IMG/VR virus record: IMGVR_UViG_3300046328_000373
Coordinates: 1-50,205 of that record
Direction: 5' to 3' (one strand)
Source: a virus
Length of the DNA stretch: 50,205 bases
Positions within the stretch are counted from its first letter, which is position 1. Each line of letters begins with the position of its first letter. This document shows, piece after piece, positions 1 through 7,585 of the stretch. The translations under genes and the position numbers were made by a program. The notes under the pieces were generated by a model that was not told where the DNA came from, searched no databases, and worked only from the letters and a program-made list of their open reading frames with translations.

Positions 1-49
1 TCCCAAAACGGCCCTCCCCTAATCTGACCCGGCACTGCCAAAATCCGGT

Positions 50-64
50 TATAATCACCCCCAC
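50..64 (+). promoter_or_regulatory. Possible -10 element directly before the first gene
   Basis: A perfect TATAAT lies at 50-55 and the start codon follows at 65, so a transcript begun about 7 bases after the hexamer would have almost no leader. No good -35 hexamer at 16-18 bases and no Shine-Dalgarno sequence are visible. The same arrangement (ATAATyCACCC then ATG) recurs before the gene at 18187. A leaderless promoter is an inference. Confidence 0.3.
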
Positions 65-556
65 ATGAAAAAACGACCAATCAGAATCGACGGAGACACC
101 GCTTACGTGCCCCTAAAAAACGGCCAAGAAGCCACCATCGACGGCAAGCATGCAGCCAAGGTTGGGCAGCACAATTGGTGTCTGGACGGCAAAGGTTACG
201 TCGTCACGGCTGCACCTCTTGGTAACGGTAAGTACAGGACACTACTGCTACACAGACTTGTCATGGGCGAGCCAGACGCAGAGGTAGGACACAAGGACCA
301 CAACCACACGGACAACCGAGAGTCCAACCTGCACGTAACGACGACCGCAAAAGCGGCCCAGAACGCGAAGCTGTCACGCGCAAATAAATCAGGCCGAAAA
401 GGGGTCTCTTGGCACCGCACCGCCCAAAAGTGGCAAGCCAAAATCATGTTTTTCGGTAAAAACACGCACTTAGGATACTTCACCGACCTAGAAGCTGCAG
501 CACAAGCGTACAAAGAAGCCGTACTCAAACACCAACAAGAACCCCAACATGCGTAA
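65..556 (+). CDS. HNH homing-type endonuclease with C-terminal AP2 domain
   Basis: A 163-residue protein with two recognisable parts. Residues about 60-95 carry an HNH_3-type core (LLHRLVMGEP, then GHKDHNHTDNRESNLHVTT), with the histidine, central DNR and final SNL asparagine all present. Residues about 108-155 form an AP2-type DNA-binding domain (GRKGVSWHRTAQKWQAKI, LGYFTDLEAAAQAY). This pairing is typical of free-standing phage homing endonucleases, which nick or cut DNA and spread their own gene. It precedes the packaging genes and overlaps the next gene by 8 bp. No Shine-Dalgarno sequence is seen before the start. A paralogue lies at 3008-3496 and starts with nearly the same residues. Confidence 0.85.
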   Translation: MKKRPIRIDGDTAYVPLKNGQEATIDGKHAAKVGQHNWCLDGKGYVVTAAPLGNGKYRTLLLHRLVMGEPDAEVGHKDHNHTDNRESNLHVTTTAKAAQNAKLSRANKSGRKGVSWHRTAQKWQAKIMFFGKNTHLGYFTDLEAAAQAYKEAVLKHQQEPQHA

Positions 557-857
557 GACCCTTGCCCAACTCGTCACACCCGAACAGCTAGACGCGCTGT
601 ACCATCGAACCTTGACCGTGCGCCAGCTCGCCAAGGACCTTGGTTACTCGGAATCATGGGTAGGCAAGAGCTTGCCCGCCCGCGCACCCAGACGTGACCC
701 CAAACTCCTACGCAAAACGCGCATCGAGTTCCAAAATCAAATCGTGGCACAGTATTTGTCACAGGGGATTTCAGCGAAGCAGGCCGCAGCCATGTCCTTC
801 ACCAGCCCCAGAACCTTCTTCCGACGTTTGAAAGATTACAAAAATGGCCAGTCTTGA
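549..857 (+). CDS. Small HTH protein, candidate terminase small subunit or regulator
   Basis: A 102-residue basic protein with two helix-turn-helix-like stretches: TVRQLAKDLGYSESWVGKSL near residues 23-42 and GISAKQAAAMSFTSPRTFF near residues 73-91. DNA binding is therefore likely. It sits two genes before the large terminase and overlaps both neighbours (8 bp with the HNH gene, 14 bp with the next), so it belongs to the packaging operon. A role in recognising the packaging site would fit its place and size, but no specific family is recognised and a transcription regulator is equally possible. Confidence 0.55.
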   Translation: MRKTLAQLVTPEQLDALYHRTLTVRQLAKDLGYSESWVGKSLPARAPRRDPKLLRKTRIEFQNQIVAQYLSQGISAKQAAAMSFTSPRTFFRRLKDYKNGQS

Positions 858-1185
858 CGAAATCTACGCGCAAAAGAAGGCCGCACCTCCCCCACCAGAG
901 GCCAAAGACGGCCCACTTGACCTACATGCTGAGCTTCTGCTCCAGTACCAAAAGGCCAAGGACATGCTGCAGGATGCCGAAATTTCAGACGAGCCCTTGA
1001 ATTACAGGGTACAAGCCTTGAACGCTATCGGGTCAGTCATCTCCCAACTTGTGAAGTTGCAGAGTGATTTACACACGTTGGAAAACATACAAAAAATTGA
1101 GAGTGCCTTGATTGATACCTTAAAAGCAATGCCAGAAGTGCGAGAAACCTTCTTAGAGCACTACAAAGGGGTGCTAAAAGTATGA
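844..1185 (+). CDS. Small helical protein next to terminase, candidate terminase accessory or small subunit
   Basis: A 113-residue protein that is largely helical after a proline-rich start (KKAAPPPPEAKDGP, residues 11-24). Residues 30-100 look like long amphipathic helices (VISQLVKLQSDLHTLENIQK) suited to oligomerisation. Its stop overlaps the terminase start as ATGA, which suggests translation coupling and a fixed ratio to the large subunit. Terminase small subunits often occupy this slot and often oligomerise, but no DNA-binding motif is seen here; the HTH protein at 549-857 may supply that function. No family is recognised with confidence. Confidence 0.5.
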   Translation: MASLDEIYAQKKAAPPPPEAKDGPLDLHAELLLQYQKAKDMLQDAEISDEPLNYRVQALNAIGSVISQLVKLQSDLHTLENIQKIESALIDTLKAMPEVRETFLEHYKGVLKV

Positions 1186-2852
1186 TTTTAGACCACTTTC
1201 AGCGCTTGTCCGACGGGGCGAGGGATGTATATCACCTAAACAATTTGTCCGAGTGGATTGAAAAGTATATCTACTTGGAGGGCAAACTCATGTCGATGAG
1301 CGGTAAGTATTCGTTCCAAGCTGATATTGTAAACAATACAAGTAGAGTGACAAATACAGTTAAATGCGCTCAAATCGGCTTGACAACCTCAACACAGGCT
1401 TACTTCTTGGCTGCTTTAGCTACTCAACCTAAGTTTAACTGTATTTATGCCTTGCCAACAGCGTCTGATGCAGCAAAACTAACGACAACCAAGGTAAATC
1501 CCCTGATTTATGGCAGCCCAAGGCTTAAATCTACGCTTAATAAAGAGGTCGATTCTGTAGAATTAAAACAATTTGGGGACAATTTTTTGTTCACGCGGGG
1601 TTCTAAGTCTGAAACAGCCGCCTTGTCCATTAGCGCGGATTGCCTGGTTATAGATGAGTTAGACAGATGTGACGAGAACGTCGTTAAACAGTTCCGGTCC
1701 CGCCTACAGGCGAGCCAACTTGGCATTATTAAGCAATTCTCGACGCCCACTATCCGGGGTATCGGTATCTCCCGCGAGGCCGAAGCGTCAAAGCGCTTCA
1801 GAAGTATGGCCACCTGTGCCCACTGCAGCCACAAGTGGCTGCCGACTTACGAGTTGGACATCAGGATACCGGGATTCAAAGGCGAGCTAGAGGACTTGGA
1901 CAAGCACAACATCATTAACACTCGCTGGCAGAAGGCCCACTGGGCATGCCCACACTGCGGACTTGACCCCAAGCTCACTCGCCACAGCTTGGAGTGGGTG
2001 TGCGAAAACCCAAACGAGAATTACGAGGCCAACACTTTTTACGTGGGGCCGGTGACTTGCTGTGAGGTACTGAAGCCCAGCTACTTGGTTCGCACCTCTA
2101 CCGAATTCGCTACCCGCGCCGAGTGGAAAAATCAGGTGCTTGGGTTAGAGGCGGAGGATAGTAATGAGCAAATTACAGATTCTGATGTAGAATCTGCTAT
2201 GATTCACGCCGACCTAGCCAGTTCCGAGATAAGCTATTTTGGAGCCGACATGGGCCTTCTATGTCACATCGTAATCGGTAGACGTACACAGGCAGGTGAG
2301 TTACTGGTAATTCACAGAGAGTCGGTACCTGTAAATCAGTTTACTACTAGGCGTTCAGAGTTAATTCGACAGTACCGCTGCGCTGTAAGCGTAATGGATG
2401 CTTTCCCATATACACCTATGGTAGGGGCTATTACAGACTTCGATGTGAATGCTTACGGTGCAGACTTCTCTACAGGTAAAAACGTGGAACTGTTCACCAT
2501 CAAAGAGAAAGAGGCAAACGCTGAAGAAGGCAAGCTGAACCTACGCTTGGCCCGAATTAACAGGACACGAGCGCTTGACGAATTGATGTTGCTGTTCAAG
2601 GGGCGAAAGATACTCATCAGCAAGAAGTCTGACGATGATGATAAGAAACTGAAGGCGCACATCTTGTCGATGAAACGGACCCAGACCTTCAAGGGCGATG
2701 AGCTGATGTACACATGGGTGAAAAGCGACGGGGTGGACCACTTCTTCTTGGCCATGCTGTACATGTACGTGGCGACCTTGTTAAGGGGGACTGTGAGCCC
2801 GGTGAATACGGGCAATGTGCCCCTCGTGACGAGTTTTGCGGTGCGGAAATAA
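1182..2852 (+). CDS. terL: Terminase large subunit, lambda gpA-type
   Basis: The packaging motor ATPase and nuclease that cuts concatemers and pumps DNA into the prohead through the portal. At 556 residues it is near the usual gpA-family length. A deviant Walker A is visible at residues 61-68 (KCAQIGLT), where the lysine stands at the front as in lambda gpA rather than in GKT. Walker B is LVIDELDR near residue 155. A zinc-binding pair follows (CAHC near 212 and CPHC near 256). The C-terminal nuclease half has acidic positions in YFGADMG and VMDAFPY. Its start overlaps the previous stop as ATGA. A 155-bp structured spacer follows before the next HNH gene. Confidence 0.92.
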   Translation: MILDHFQRLSDGARDVYHLNNLSEWIEKYIYLEGKLMSMSGKYSFQADIVNNTSRVTNTVKCAQIGLTTSTQAYFLAALATQPKFNCIYALPTASDAAKLTTTKVNPLIYGSPRLKSTLNKEVDSVELKQFGDNFLFTRGSKSETAALSISADCLVIDELDRCDENVVKQFRSRLQASQLGIIKQFSTPTIRGIGISREAEASKRFRSMATCAHCSHKWLPTYELDIRIPGFKGELEDLDKHNIINTRWQKAHWACPHCGLDPKLTRHSLEWVCENPNENYEANTFYVGPVTCCEVLKPSYLVRTSTEFATRAEWKNQVLGLEAEDSNEQITDSDVESAMIHADLASSEISYFGADMGLLCHIVIGRRTQAGELLVIHRESVPVNQFTTRRSELIRQYRCAVSVMDAFPYTPMVGAITDFDVNAYGADFSTGKNVELFTIKEKEANAEEGKLNLRLARINRTRALDELMLLFKGRKILISKKSDDDDKKLKAHILSMKRTQTFKGDELMYTWVKSDGVDHFFLAMLYMYVATLLRGTVSPVNTGNVPLVTSFAVRK

Positions 2853-2861
2853 ATCTGCGCA

Positions 2862-2994
2862 GACCGCGAGGTTATGGTATAAACGCACTTGGGATTGGAG
2901 TCCCAACGTGCGGTCAGCGAGCTTCTAGTGTTTTGCTGGCCCTCCTTTAAGCCACCGCCGCTAAACTCCAGACTGGAGAAGCCGGCAAAACACT
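2862..2994. other. Structured intergenic spacer with two long hairpins
   Basis: The spacer between terminase and the second HNH-AP2 gene folds well on paper. GACCGC at 2862-2867 can pair with GCGGTC at 2910-2915, enclosing or competing with CGCAC-TTGGGA (2884-2894) against TCCCAA-CGTGCG. A second hairpin pairs 2927-2940 with 2981-2994 (14 bp with one G-T wobble) and contains the inner palindrome CTCCAG-A-CTGGAG. There is no T tract, so it is not a standard terminator. A TATAAA lies at 2879-2884. Possible roles are RNA processing, mRNA protection or a homing target; none is proven. Confidence 0.5.
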
Positions 2995-3007
2995 GAAAGT
3001 TTGGAAC

Positions 3008-3496
3008 ATGGAAAAACGACCAATTAGAATTGAGGGTGAAATAGGATACGTGCTCTTAGCCGACGGCACAGAGGCTACTATAGATGCTGAAGATGCGGAA
3101 TTAGTTGGACAGTATAATTGGTGCCTTAGTGGCGGCTACGTAGTGACATATCGGCCCCTAGGACTGCTCAGGCTGCACAGACTTGTAATGGGAGACCCAG
3201 AGGGAAAGTTTATTGACCACCGAAATGGCAATAAACTTGATAATCGAAAAGCCTTTTTGAGGCCTGCGACGAATGCAGAGAACCAATACAACCAAGGAAT
3301 TCCTAGCCGTAACACCTCCGGCCACAAAGGAGTCCACTGGCACAAGCGAGACCAGAAATGGAGCGCCCAAATCAGGCACGAAGGCAAGCAGATACATCTA
3401 GGCTACTTCACAGACCTCGAAGATGCAGCTCAAGCATATCGAGAAGCGGCCGTGAAATACCACAAAGAATTTGCAAACTCAGGAACACCAACATGA
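3008..3496 (+). CDS. HNH-AP2 homing-type endonuclease, second copy with altered HNH core
   Basis: A 162-residue paralogue of the protein at 65-556. It shares the start (RPIRIEG against RPIRIDG), the LHRLVMGDP segment, the HNH region and the AP2 domain (GHKGVHWHKRDQKWSAQI, HLGYFTDLEDAAQAY). In the HNH core the copy reads DNRKAFLRPAT where the other reads DNRESNLHVTT, so the usual last-position asparagine is replaced by phenylalanine. Cleavage may be weak or lost while AP2 DNA binding remains. Its stop overlaps the portal start as ATGA, so portal translation is coupled to it. It follows a structured 155-bp spacer rather than overlapping terminase. Confidence 0.82.
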   Translation: MEKRPIRIEGEIGYVLLADGTEATIDAEDAELVGQYNWCLSGGYVVTYRPLGLLRLHRLVMGDPEGKFIDHRNGNKLDNRKAFLRPATNAENQYNQGIPSRNTSGHKGVHWHKRDQKWSAQIRHEGKQIHLGYFTDLEDAAQAYREAAVKYHKEFANSGTPT

Positions 3497-5217
3497 ACCC
3501 CTTCAAAGCCCTCTGGCAAGCCGCTACATTGCAGCCCCCGCCACTGCCCAAGGCCCCAAATGCGCCAATATCCCTCCCCGGCTATCGGACAGATGTAACT
3601 CCGTCAACAAGCGCGAAGACAAGAACGGAGCGCAACCTCAAGAGCTTAGACCGCCTGACTGACCTTCGAAGCCGCTCAACCACGAGCCAGGTTCTGCGTG
3701 AGGCCTCAATCCAGTCCGCCGAGCTGTCCGCAGCCATTTACCTTGCAATTCGCACGGGCATCCCCGAACACTTCACAGTTATCGGCAGAGACCTAGACGG
3801 CAAGGTAGACCCAAATGCCACGGCCTTGGCGCACGAACTCCTACGCCGCTTGACCTACCTCGGCGCTGCTGATGGAAGTTTCGGCCCCCAACAGGGGCTG
3901 CAGTCCATCAGCGAAACCTTGGCCAGAGACTTGCTGCTCGAAGGGGCTGCATGCCTTGAGGTAGCGCTTGATAAAGCCCGCATCCCAGCCAGCTTGAACG
4001 TGATTGCGCCCCCAACCCTGGTATTTTACGAGGAAGATAATTCGTTCAGACTAGCCCAGAAAGTAGGTGGAGATGAAATCTCTCTGGACCTCGCCACTGT
4101 CATCTACACCAGCGTAGACCAAAGCTCCAGCCAGCTACACCCAACTAGCCCATTAGAATCAAGCATTAAAGCGATTATCGCTGATATAGATTTTAACCAA
4201 GACATGTCTAGAGTGCTCAAGCGGGCCATCCTACCCCGCTTGTCTGCCAGTATAGATACAGACAAGCTCAAGAAAATGACACCACCAGAGATTCTAGCAG
4301 ACCCCGAGAAGTGGGCCACGTACCAGAATACTGTTATTTCTGCAGTACAGAGCGTGGTCAACAATTTGAGCCCAGAAGACGCTTTAGTCTCTTTCGACAT
4401 GGTGTCCTACGCCTACTTAGACGGTGGCCATAGCCCCGGCGACATCCTAGAACAGGTACAGAAGGTATTGAACGCAAAGTTAGCGTCGGGCGTGAAGACC
4501 TTGCCAGTAGCCTTGGGCTTCGGTAGCTCTGCCAATGCCAGCTCAACAGAGTCCCTGCTGTACCTCAAGTCTTCTGACATGCTGCGCCGGAAATTGAACG
4601 AGGTCTACAGCCGAGCCCTGACAGTGGCCATCCGTATTATGGGGGTTGACGGGTATGTAGAATTCGCTTACGAAGAGCTCGACCTGCGCCCTGCCAAGGA
4701 ACTTGAAGCGTTCAAGAGTATGGAGCAGTCACGTATCCTTGACCTGCTGTCTCTAGGCCTATTGGACGATAACGAATGTAGCCTAAAACTCACCGGCCAG
4801 TTGCCTCCAGCAGGTTACACGCCCAAGAGCGGAACCATGTTCCGCAGTACACAGGCACAAGCGCCGATTGCAAATCCGGCCAGCGGGACCTCCACGACCC
4901 CAAAACCTGACACACCTCAGCAGCCCAAAGGCCCACCAGCAAAAGCAGAAGTGGACCCCAACTTGGCCTTGGCACATGCCCAAAGCGAGCAGGCGAACGA
5001 GACTACAAAGCAGGCCTTGAAGGCAATGCAAGACCTCACCTATGTGATGAGTCAGCAGAACCAAAAGCCCACACAAGTCCACATGCAGCAGGACCCCATC
5101 GAACTAAACTTGAGTATTGCACCGGAGGCTAAGTCACCGACCAAGCGCAAAGTCAAAATCATTCGTGACAAAGACGGCCGTCTCTCAGATTTCGAGGTGA
5201 GCGATGCACAACAGTGA
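3493..5217 (+). CDS. Portal protein
   Basis: The dodecameric ring at the capsid vertex through which DNA enters and to which the neck attaches. I chose the ATG at 3493 (ATGA overlap with the upstream stop) over a longer reading starting at 3358 that only antiparallels the AP2 region; this gives 574 residues. The order terminase-portal, the length, the long helical centre, and the acidic, Pro/Gln-rich C-terminal tail support the call. The last 25 residues (KRKVKIIRDKDGRLSDFEV) resemble a C-terminal motif seen on many phage portals. Clear catalytic motifs are not expected in this family, so the call rests on position and architecture. Confidence 0.75.
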   Translation: MNPFKALWQAATLQPPPLPKAPNAPISLPGYRTDVTPSTSAKTRTERNLKSLDRLTDLRSRSTTSQVLREASIQSAELSAAIYLAIRTGIPEHFTVIGRDLDGKVDPNATALAHELLRRLTYLGAADGSFGPQQGLQSISETLARDLLLEGAACLEVALDKARIPASLNVIAPPTLVFYEEDNSFRLAQKVGGDEISLDLATVIYTSVDQSSSQLHPTSPLESSIKAIIADIDFNQDMSRVLKRAILPRLSASIDTDKLKKMTPPEILADPEKWATYQNTVISAVQSVVNNLSPEDALVSFDMVSYAYLDGGHSPGDILEQVQKVLNAKLASGVKTLPVALGFGSSANASSTESLLYLKSSDMLRRKLNEVYSRALTVAIRIMGVDGYVEFAYEELDLRPAKELEAFKSMEQSRILDLLSLGLLDDNECSLKLTGQLPPAGYTPKSGTMFRSTQAQAPIANPASGTSTTPKPDTPQQPKGPPAKAEVDPNLALAHAQSEQANETTKQALKAMQDLTYVMSQQNQKPTQVHMQQDPIELNLSIAPEAKSPTKRKVKIIRDKDGRLSDFEVSDAQQ

Positions 5218-5593
5218 ACACCTACTCTCGTTCTTTAAGGGCGAGCACAGGGCATCAGACCTGTATAAGCTTGCCCTGTTTTTGGAGAAGCCGGGCGAGG
5301 CGTACTCCCGCACAGGTGAAGTAAAAGGGCCGGGTTACATCGCAGGGGGTAAAGACCTGCCCAAGGCAGAGTATGAGGCTTCCGAAAAGTCTGTTTGGAT
5401 GACCTTCAGCGGTTCCATTGTTTGGCCCGGTAGCTCGATAGCCGCTCGCTACGCTATGATTTACAACCACCGCTCGAAGGCCCTCGTACACGTCGAGGAC
5501 TTCGGCAAGCTGAAGTCGTCTGAGAATGACCGATTTACCGTAGACCTGCCCGGAACTGAAGAGCCGCTGATAAAAGTCGTGCTGAGTGCCTAA
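5204..5593 (+). CDS. Small conserved phage protein, probable virion component
   Basis: A 129-residue protein overlapping the portal gene by 14 bp. It has the pattern LYKLALFLEKPGEAYSRTGE then VKGPGYIAGGKDL near residues 20-50, which resembles a small family frequent in phage head gene clusters (LALYT...AY...EV.G.GYTAGG). The second half is beta-rich (SVWMTFSGSIVW). The function of this family is not known to me; a capsid- or portal-associated structural role is inferred from position. No membrane segment or catalytic motif is seen. Confidence 0.6.
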   Translation: MHNSEHLLSFFKGEHRASDLYKLALFLEKPGEAYSRTGEVKGPGYIAGGKDLPKAEYEASEKSVWMTFSGSIVWPGSSIAARYAMIYNHRSKALVHVEDFGKLKSSENDRFTVDLPGTEEPLIKVVLSA

Positions 5594-5618
5594 AGATTGA
5601 CAGTAGCTCACCATACCC

Positions 5619-5657
5619 CTGAAGGTTAGAATCAGCGTATTAAGGTACCTTCAGGAG
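5619..5657 (+). promoter_or_regulatory. Hairpin overlapping the ribosome binding site of the 565-residue protein
   Basis: CTGAAGGT at 5619-5626 pairs with ACCTTCAG at 5647-5654, an 8-bp stem with a 20-base loop that itself contains the palindrome AAGGTACCTT. The Shine-Dalgarno AGGAG (5653-5657) starts inside the right arm, 8 bases before the ATG at 5665. The stem could mask the site partly and so control translation. A TTGACA at 5598-5603 is also present, but no -10 at proper spacing follows it. Confidence 0.4.
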
Positions 5658-5664
5658 TTAGTTC

Positions 5665-7362
5665 ATGCCTATTGCAACAGATTTCGAGATTCAAGCGGAC
5701 AAAGACATCCGCTACATCGGCGCAGCCCACGGCGCGTCCGGTGCGGGTTATTACAACGTCATTGAGTTTCACCGCTGGTTGCAAGACCTCGCTGACGACG
5801 CCGTAGCGAGTGGCGATGACTACATGGACATTACGCGGTTGACGCCCTCTGAGCGTTCGACCGACAACATTATCACGCTCATCAACGGGTTCAATATCGA
5901 CGATATTGCCAGTGAGCACCTGTTCGATGGTTCTATTATCCAGACCAACGGCGACGTAATTTATGACGGCTTGCTGGTGTACGCGAATGCTGGTATGGAC
6001 ATGCAAGTGGTGCAGAACGGTGCCATCATTGTCAACGACTTCTGGAACACCATCCCATTCGGCGGCTCCTTGAAGGGCCTGAACGCCAACGCTGCAAACG
6101 GAATCTCACACCGTTTCATGTTGAAAGTGCGTACGGCGGCTGCAGACATCGACGGACGACGCCTGCTGACGCAGACCCGTGTGTGGGGAAAGACCTTCTC
6201 CCAGTTCCCGATTAACGGAACTTCCCGTGGTAATAACGTGGCGGCCTTGACGTACGCTGACGACTTGAACAACCAGACAGTCGTAGGTACCATCGCCGGT
6301 TACAACTCCATCGCCAACTTGAGCGAAGGTTACAACGGAATTGACGTTGACAACAACTCGGTCAGTGAGTTCTATTACTCCAAGTGGGACCGTGATACCT
6401 ACACAATCAACCAGTTTTACGAGCGCATGAAGTGGTTGACTCGCCAAGAGTCCGCCAGCACCATCTACGGCTTGAACGGCGAGTTGTTCCGAGGTATCAC
6501 GCACCAGTTTGCCTATGATGCTGAAGCTAGTGGACCATTCGTGCAGGCAACCCCAGTAACTTGGGGCTCTGGCGCCACAGCCGGCACCGGCCAACTCTTG
6601 GCCCTGCTGGACAGCGGCACCACAGGCACCATGTGGATTCAGTTGTTGACTGGCGTGATTCCGACCGACAACATGACCATCAACCAGGCAGGAGGCAAGA
6701 CCTGCTTGGTGAACGGTACCGTGACCGAGCGTACGCTCAGCTTCCCATTCTGCGGTGTCTCCACCGGCTCCGCTCTGATTGGTGCTTACGGTTTCGCGCT
6801 GGAAGCAACAGACTTGGCTGCGACAGACAAAGTGTTCGACTTGACCAACACCCAGCGCACACCGCCAAACTATGTGACCTTCACGGTCGGAGGCTTGGTG
6901 TCCGGCGAAGACTACGTGCTGGTTGGTCCAGAGTCCGGCGGCGTACTGAACGAAGCTCAGTTCACCCTGAATGGAGCCTTGTCAGGTGCTGCAGTTACCG
7001 CCGTAGTCGTCAACGGGTCTATCCCACTTGACACACCTTCTACTGGAACCATCCGTATTCTGCGGGCTAACGGTGTTTACACTCGTCATGCTTACTCCGC
7101 ATGGAGCGGCTCCACCTTTACCATTACGTCCACCAACTTTAGCACCAACGGCGCTGCTAATGCTGCTAACACGTACATCAGCTACATCGACGTATTGGCC
7201 AGCTCCTCAACAGCCAGCTTCACTTCCGTGTACTCTAGCAACCGTGGACTGTACATCCGTGTTCGTGACGGTGGTGGCTCTCCAATCAAGACCTTTGAGA
7301 CTACTGGTACCTTGGGTTCTGCTGGAGGCTCTGCAACCGCGATTCGTACTTCCGACACGTAA
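5665..7362 (+). CDS. Probable virion structural protein opening the portal-protease block
   Basis: A 565-residue, beta-rich protein without membrane segments or catalytic motifs. The N-terminal 280 residues look globular; the rest is Thr/Ser/Gly-rich (for example FTVGGLVSGEDYVLVGPESG) as in extended virion proteins. The C-terminal 60 residues (YISYIDVLASSSTASFTSVY, RGLYIRVRDG) look like a beta-strand end domain. A strong Shine-Dalgarno AGGAG precedes the start, and TAATG links it to the next small gene, which suggests high expression. Candidates are a capsid decoration, head fibre or tail fibre base. It is not the major capsid protein, which is clearly at 16644. Confidence 0.6.
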   Translation: MPIATDFEIQADKDIRYIGAAHGASGAGYYNVIEFHRWLQDLADDAVASGDDYMDITRLTPSERSTDNIITLINGFNIDDIASEHLFDGSIIQTNGDVIYDGLLVYANAGMDMQVVQNGAIIVNDFWNTIPFGGSLKGLNANAANGISHRFMLKVRTAAADIDGRRLLTQTRVWGKTFSQFPINGTSRGNNVAALTYADDLNNQTVVGTIAGYNSIANLSEGYNGIDVDNNSVSEFYYSKWDRDTYTINQFYERMKWLTRQESASTIYGLNGELFRGITHQFAYDAEASGPFVQATPVTWGSGATAGTGQLLALLDSGTTGTMWIQLLTGVIPTDNMTINQAGGKTCLVNGTVTERTLSFPFCGVSTGSALIGAYGFALEATDLAATDKVFDLTNTQRTPPNYVTFTVGGLVSGEDYVLVGPESGGVLNEAQFTLNGALSGAAVTAVVVNGSIPLDTPSTGTIRILRANGVYTRHAYSAWSGSTFTITSTNFSTNGAANAANTYISYIDVLASSSTASFTSVYSSNRGLYIRVRDGGGSPIKTFETTGTLGSAGGSATAIRTSDT

Positions 7363-7562
7363 TGGAAAACGAGCTCGAAGAGAAGCTGAAATGTGCCTTT
7401 GCTGACGCAGGGGCACAAATCGGTGCCCTGTTGCGTTGCATGATTGCCGCAGAAGTTGCTTCCCATATGGCTCGTGTAGAACAATTAAATGCAGTGCTGA
7501 ACGGCACTGTATGTGCAGAATCACAAAGCACTCCGCTAGGTGAAGAGTCGCCTGCTGCTTGA
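7362..7562 (+). CDS. Small helical protein, unknown function
   Basis: A 66-residue protein that starts inside the previous stop (TAATG), so it is likely translated by re-initiation. It is mostly helical with an amphipathic first half (EEKLKCAFADAGAQIGALLR) and three cysteines. It lies between two large structural genes and may be a small partner or chaperone of one of them. No family is recognised; the coupling is the best evidence that it is a real gene. Confidence 0.55.
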   Translation: MENELEEKLKCAFADAGAQIGALLRCMIAAEVASHMARVEQLNAVLNGTVCAESQSTPLGEESPAA

Positions 7563-7585
7563 GTGCAGGCAATAAAGGAGTTCTC

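Noticed and set aside
2862-2915. Possible tRNA in the terminase-HNH spacer
   Set aside because: An outer stem exists, but no T-loop consensus, no anticodon arm of correct size and no CCA-ready acceptor.
3358-3492. Longer N-terminus for the portal protein
   Set aside because: The added 45 residues are the out-of-frame reading of the AP2 domain; the ATG at 3493 has an ATGA overlap and a sensible N-terminus.
2853-3496. Group I intron containing the HNH gene
   Set aside because: Terminase and portal are both complete on either side, so nothing is interrupted.
5598-5632. Promoter TTGACA ... TAGAAT before the 565-residue gene
   Set aside because: The spacing is 24 bases, far outside the usable 15-19.
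7559-7585. TTG start for the alanine-rich protein
   Set aside because: No ribosome binding site; AAAGGAG stands properly before the ATG at 7586.
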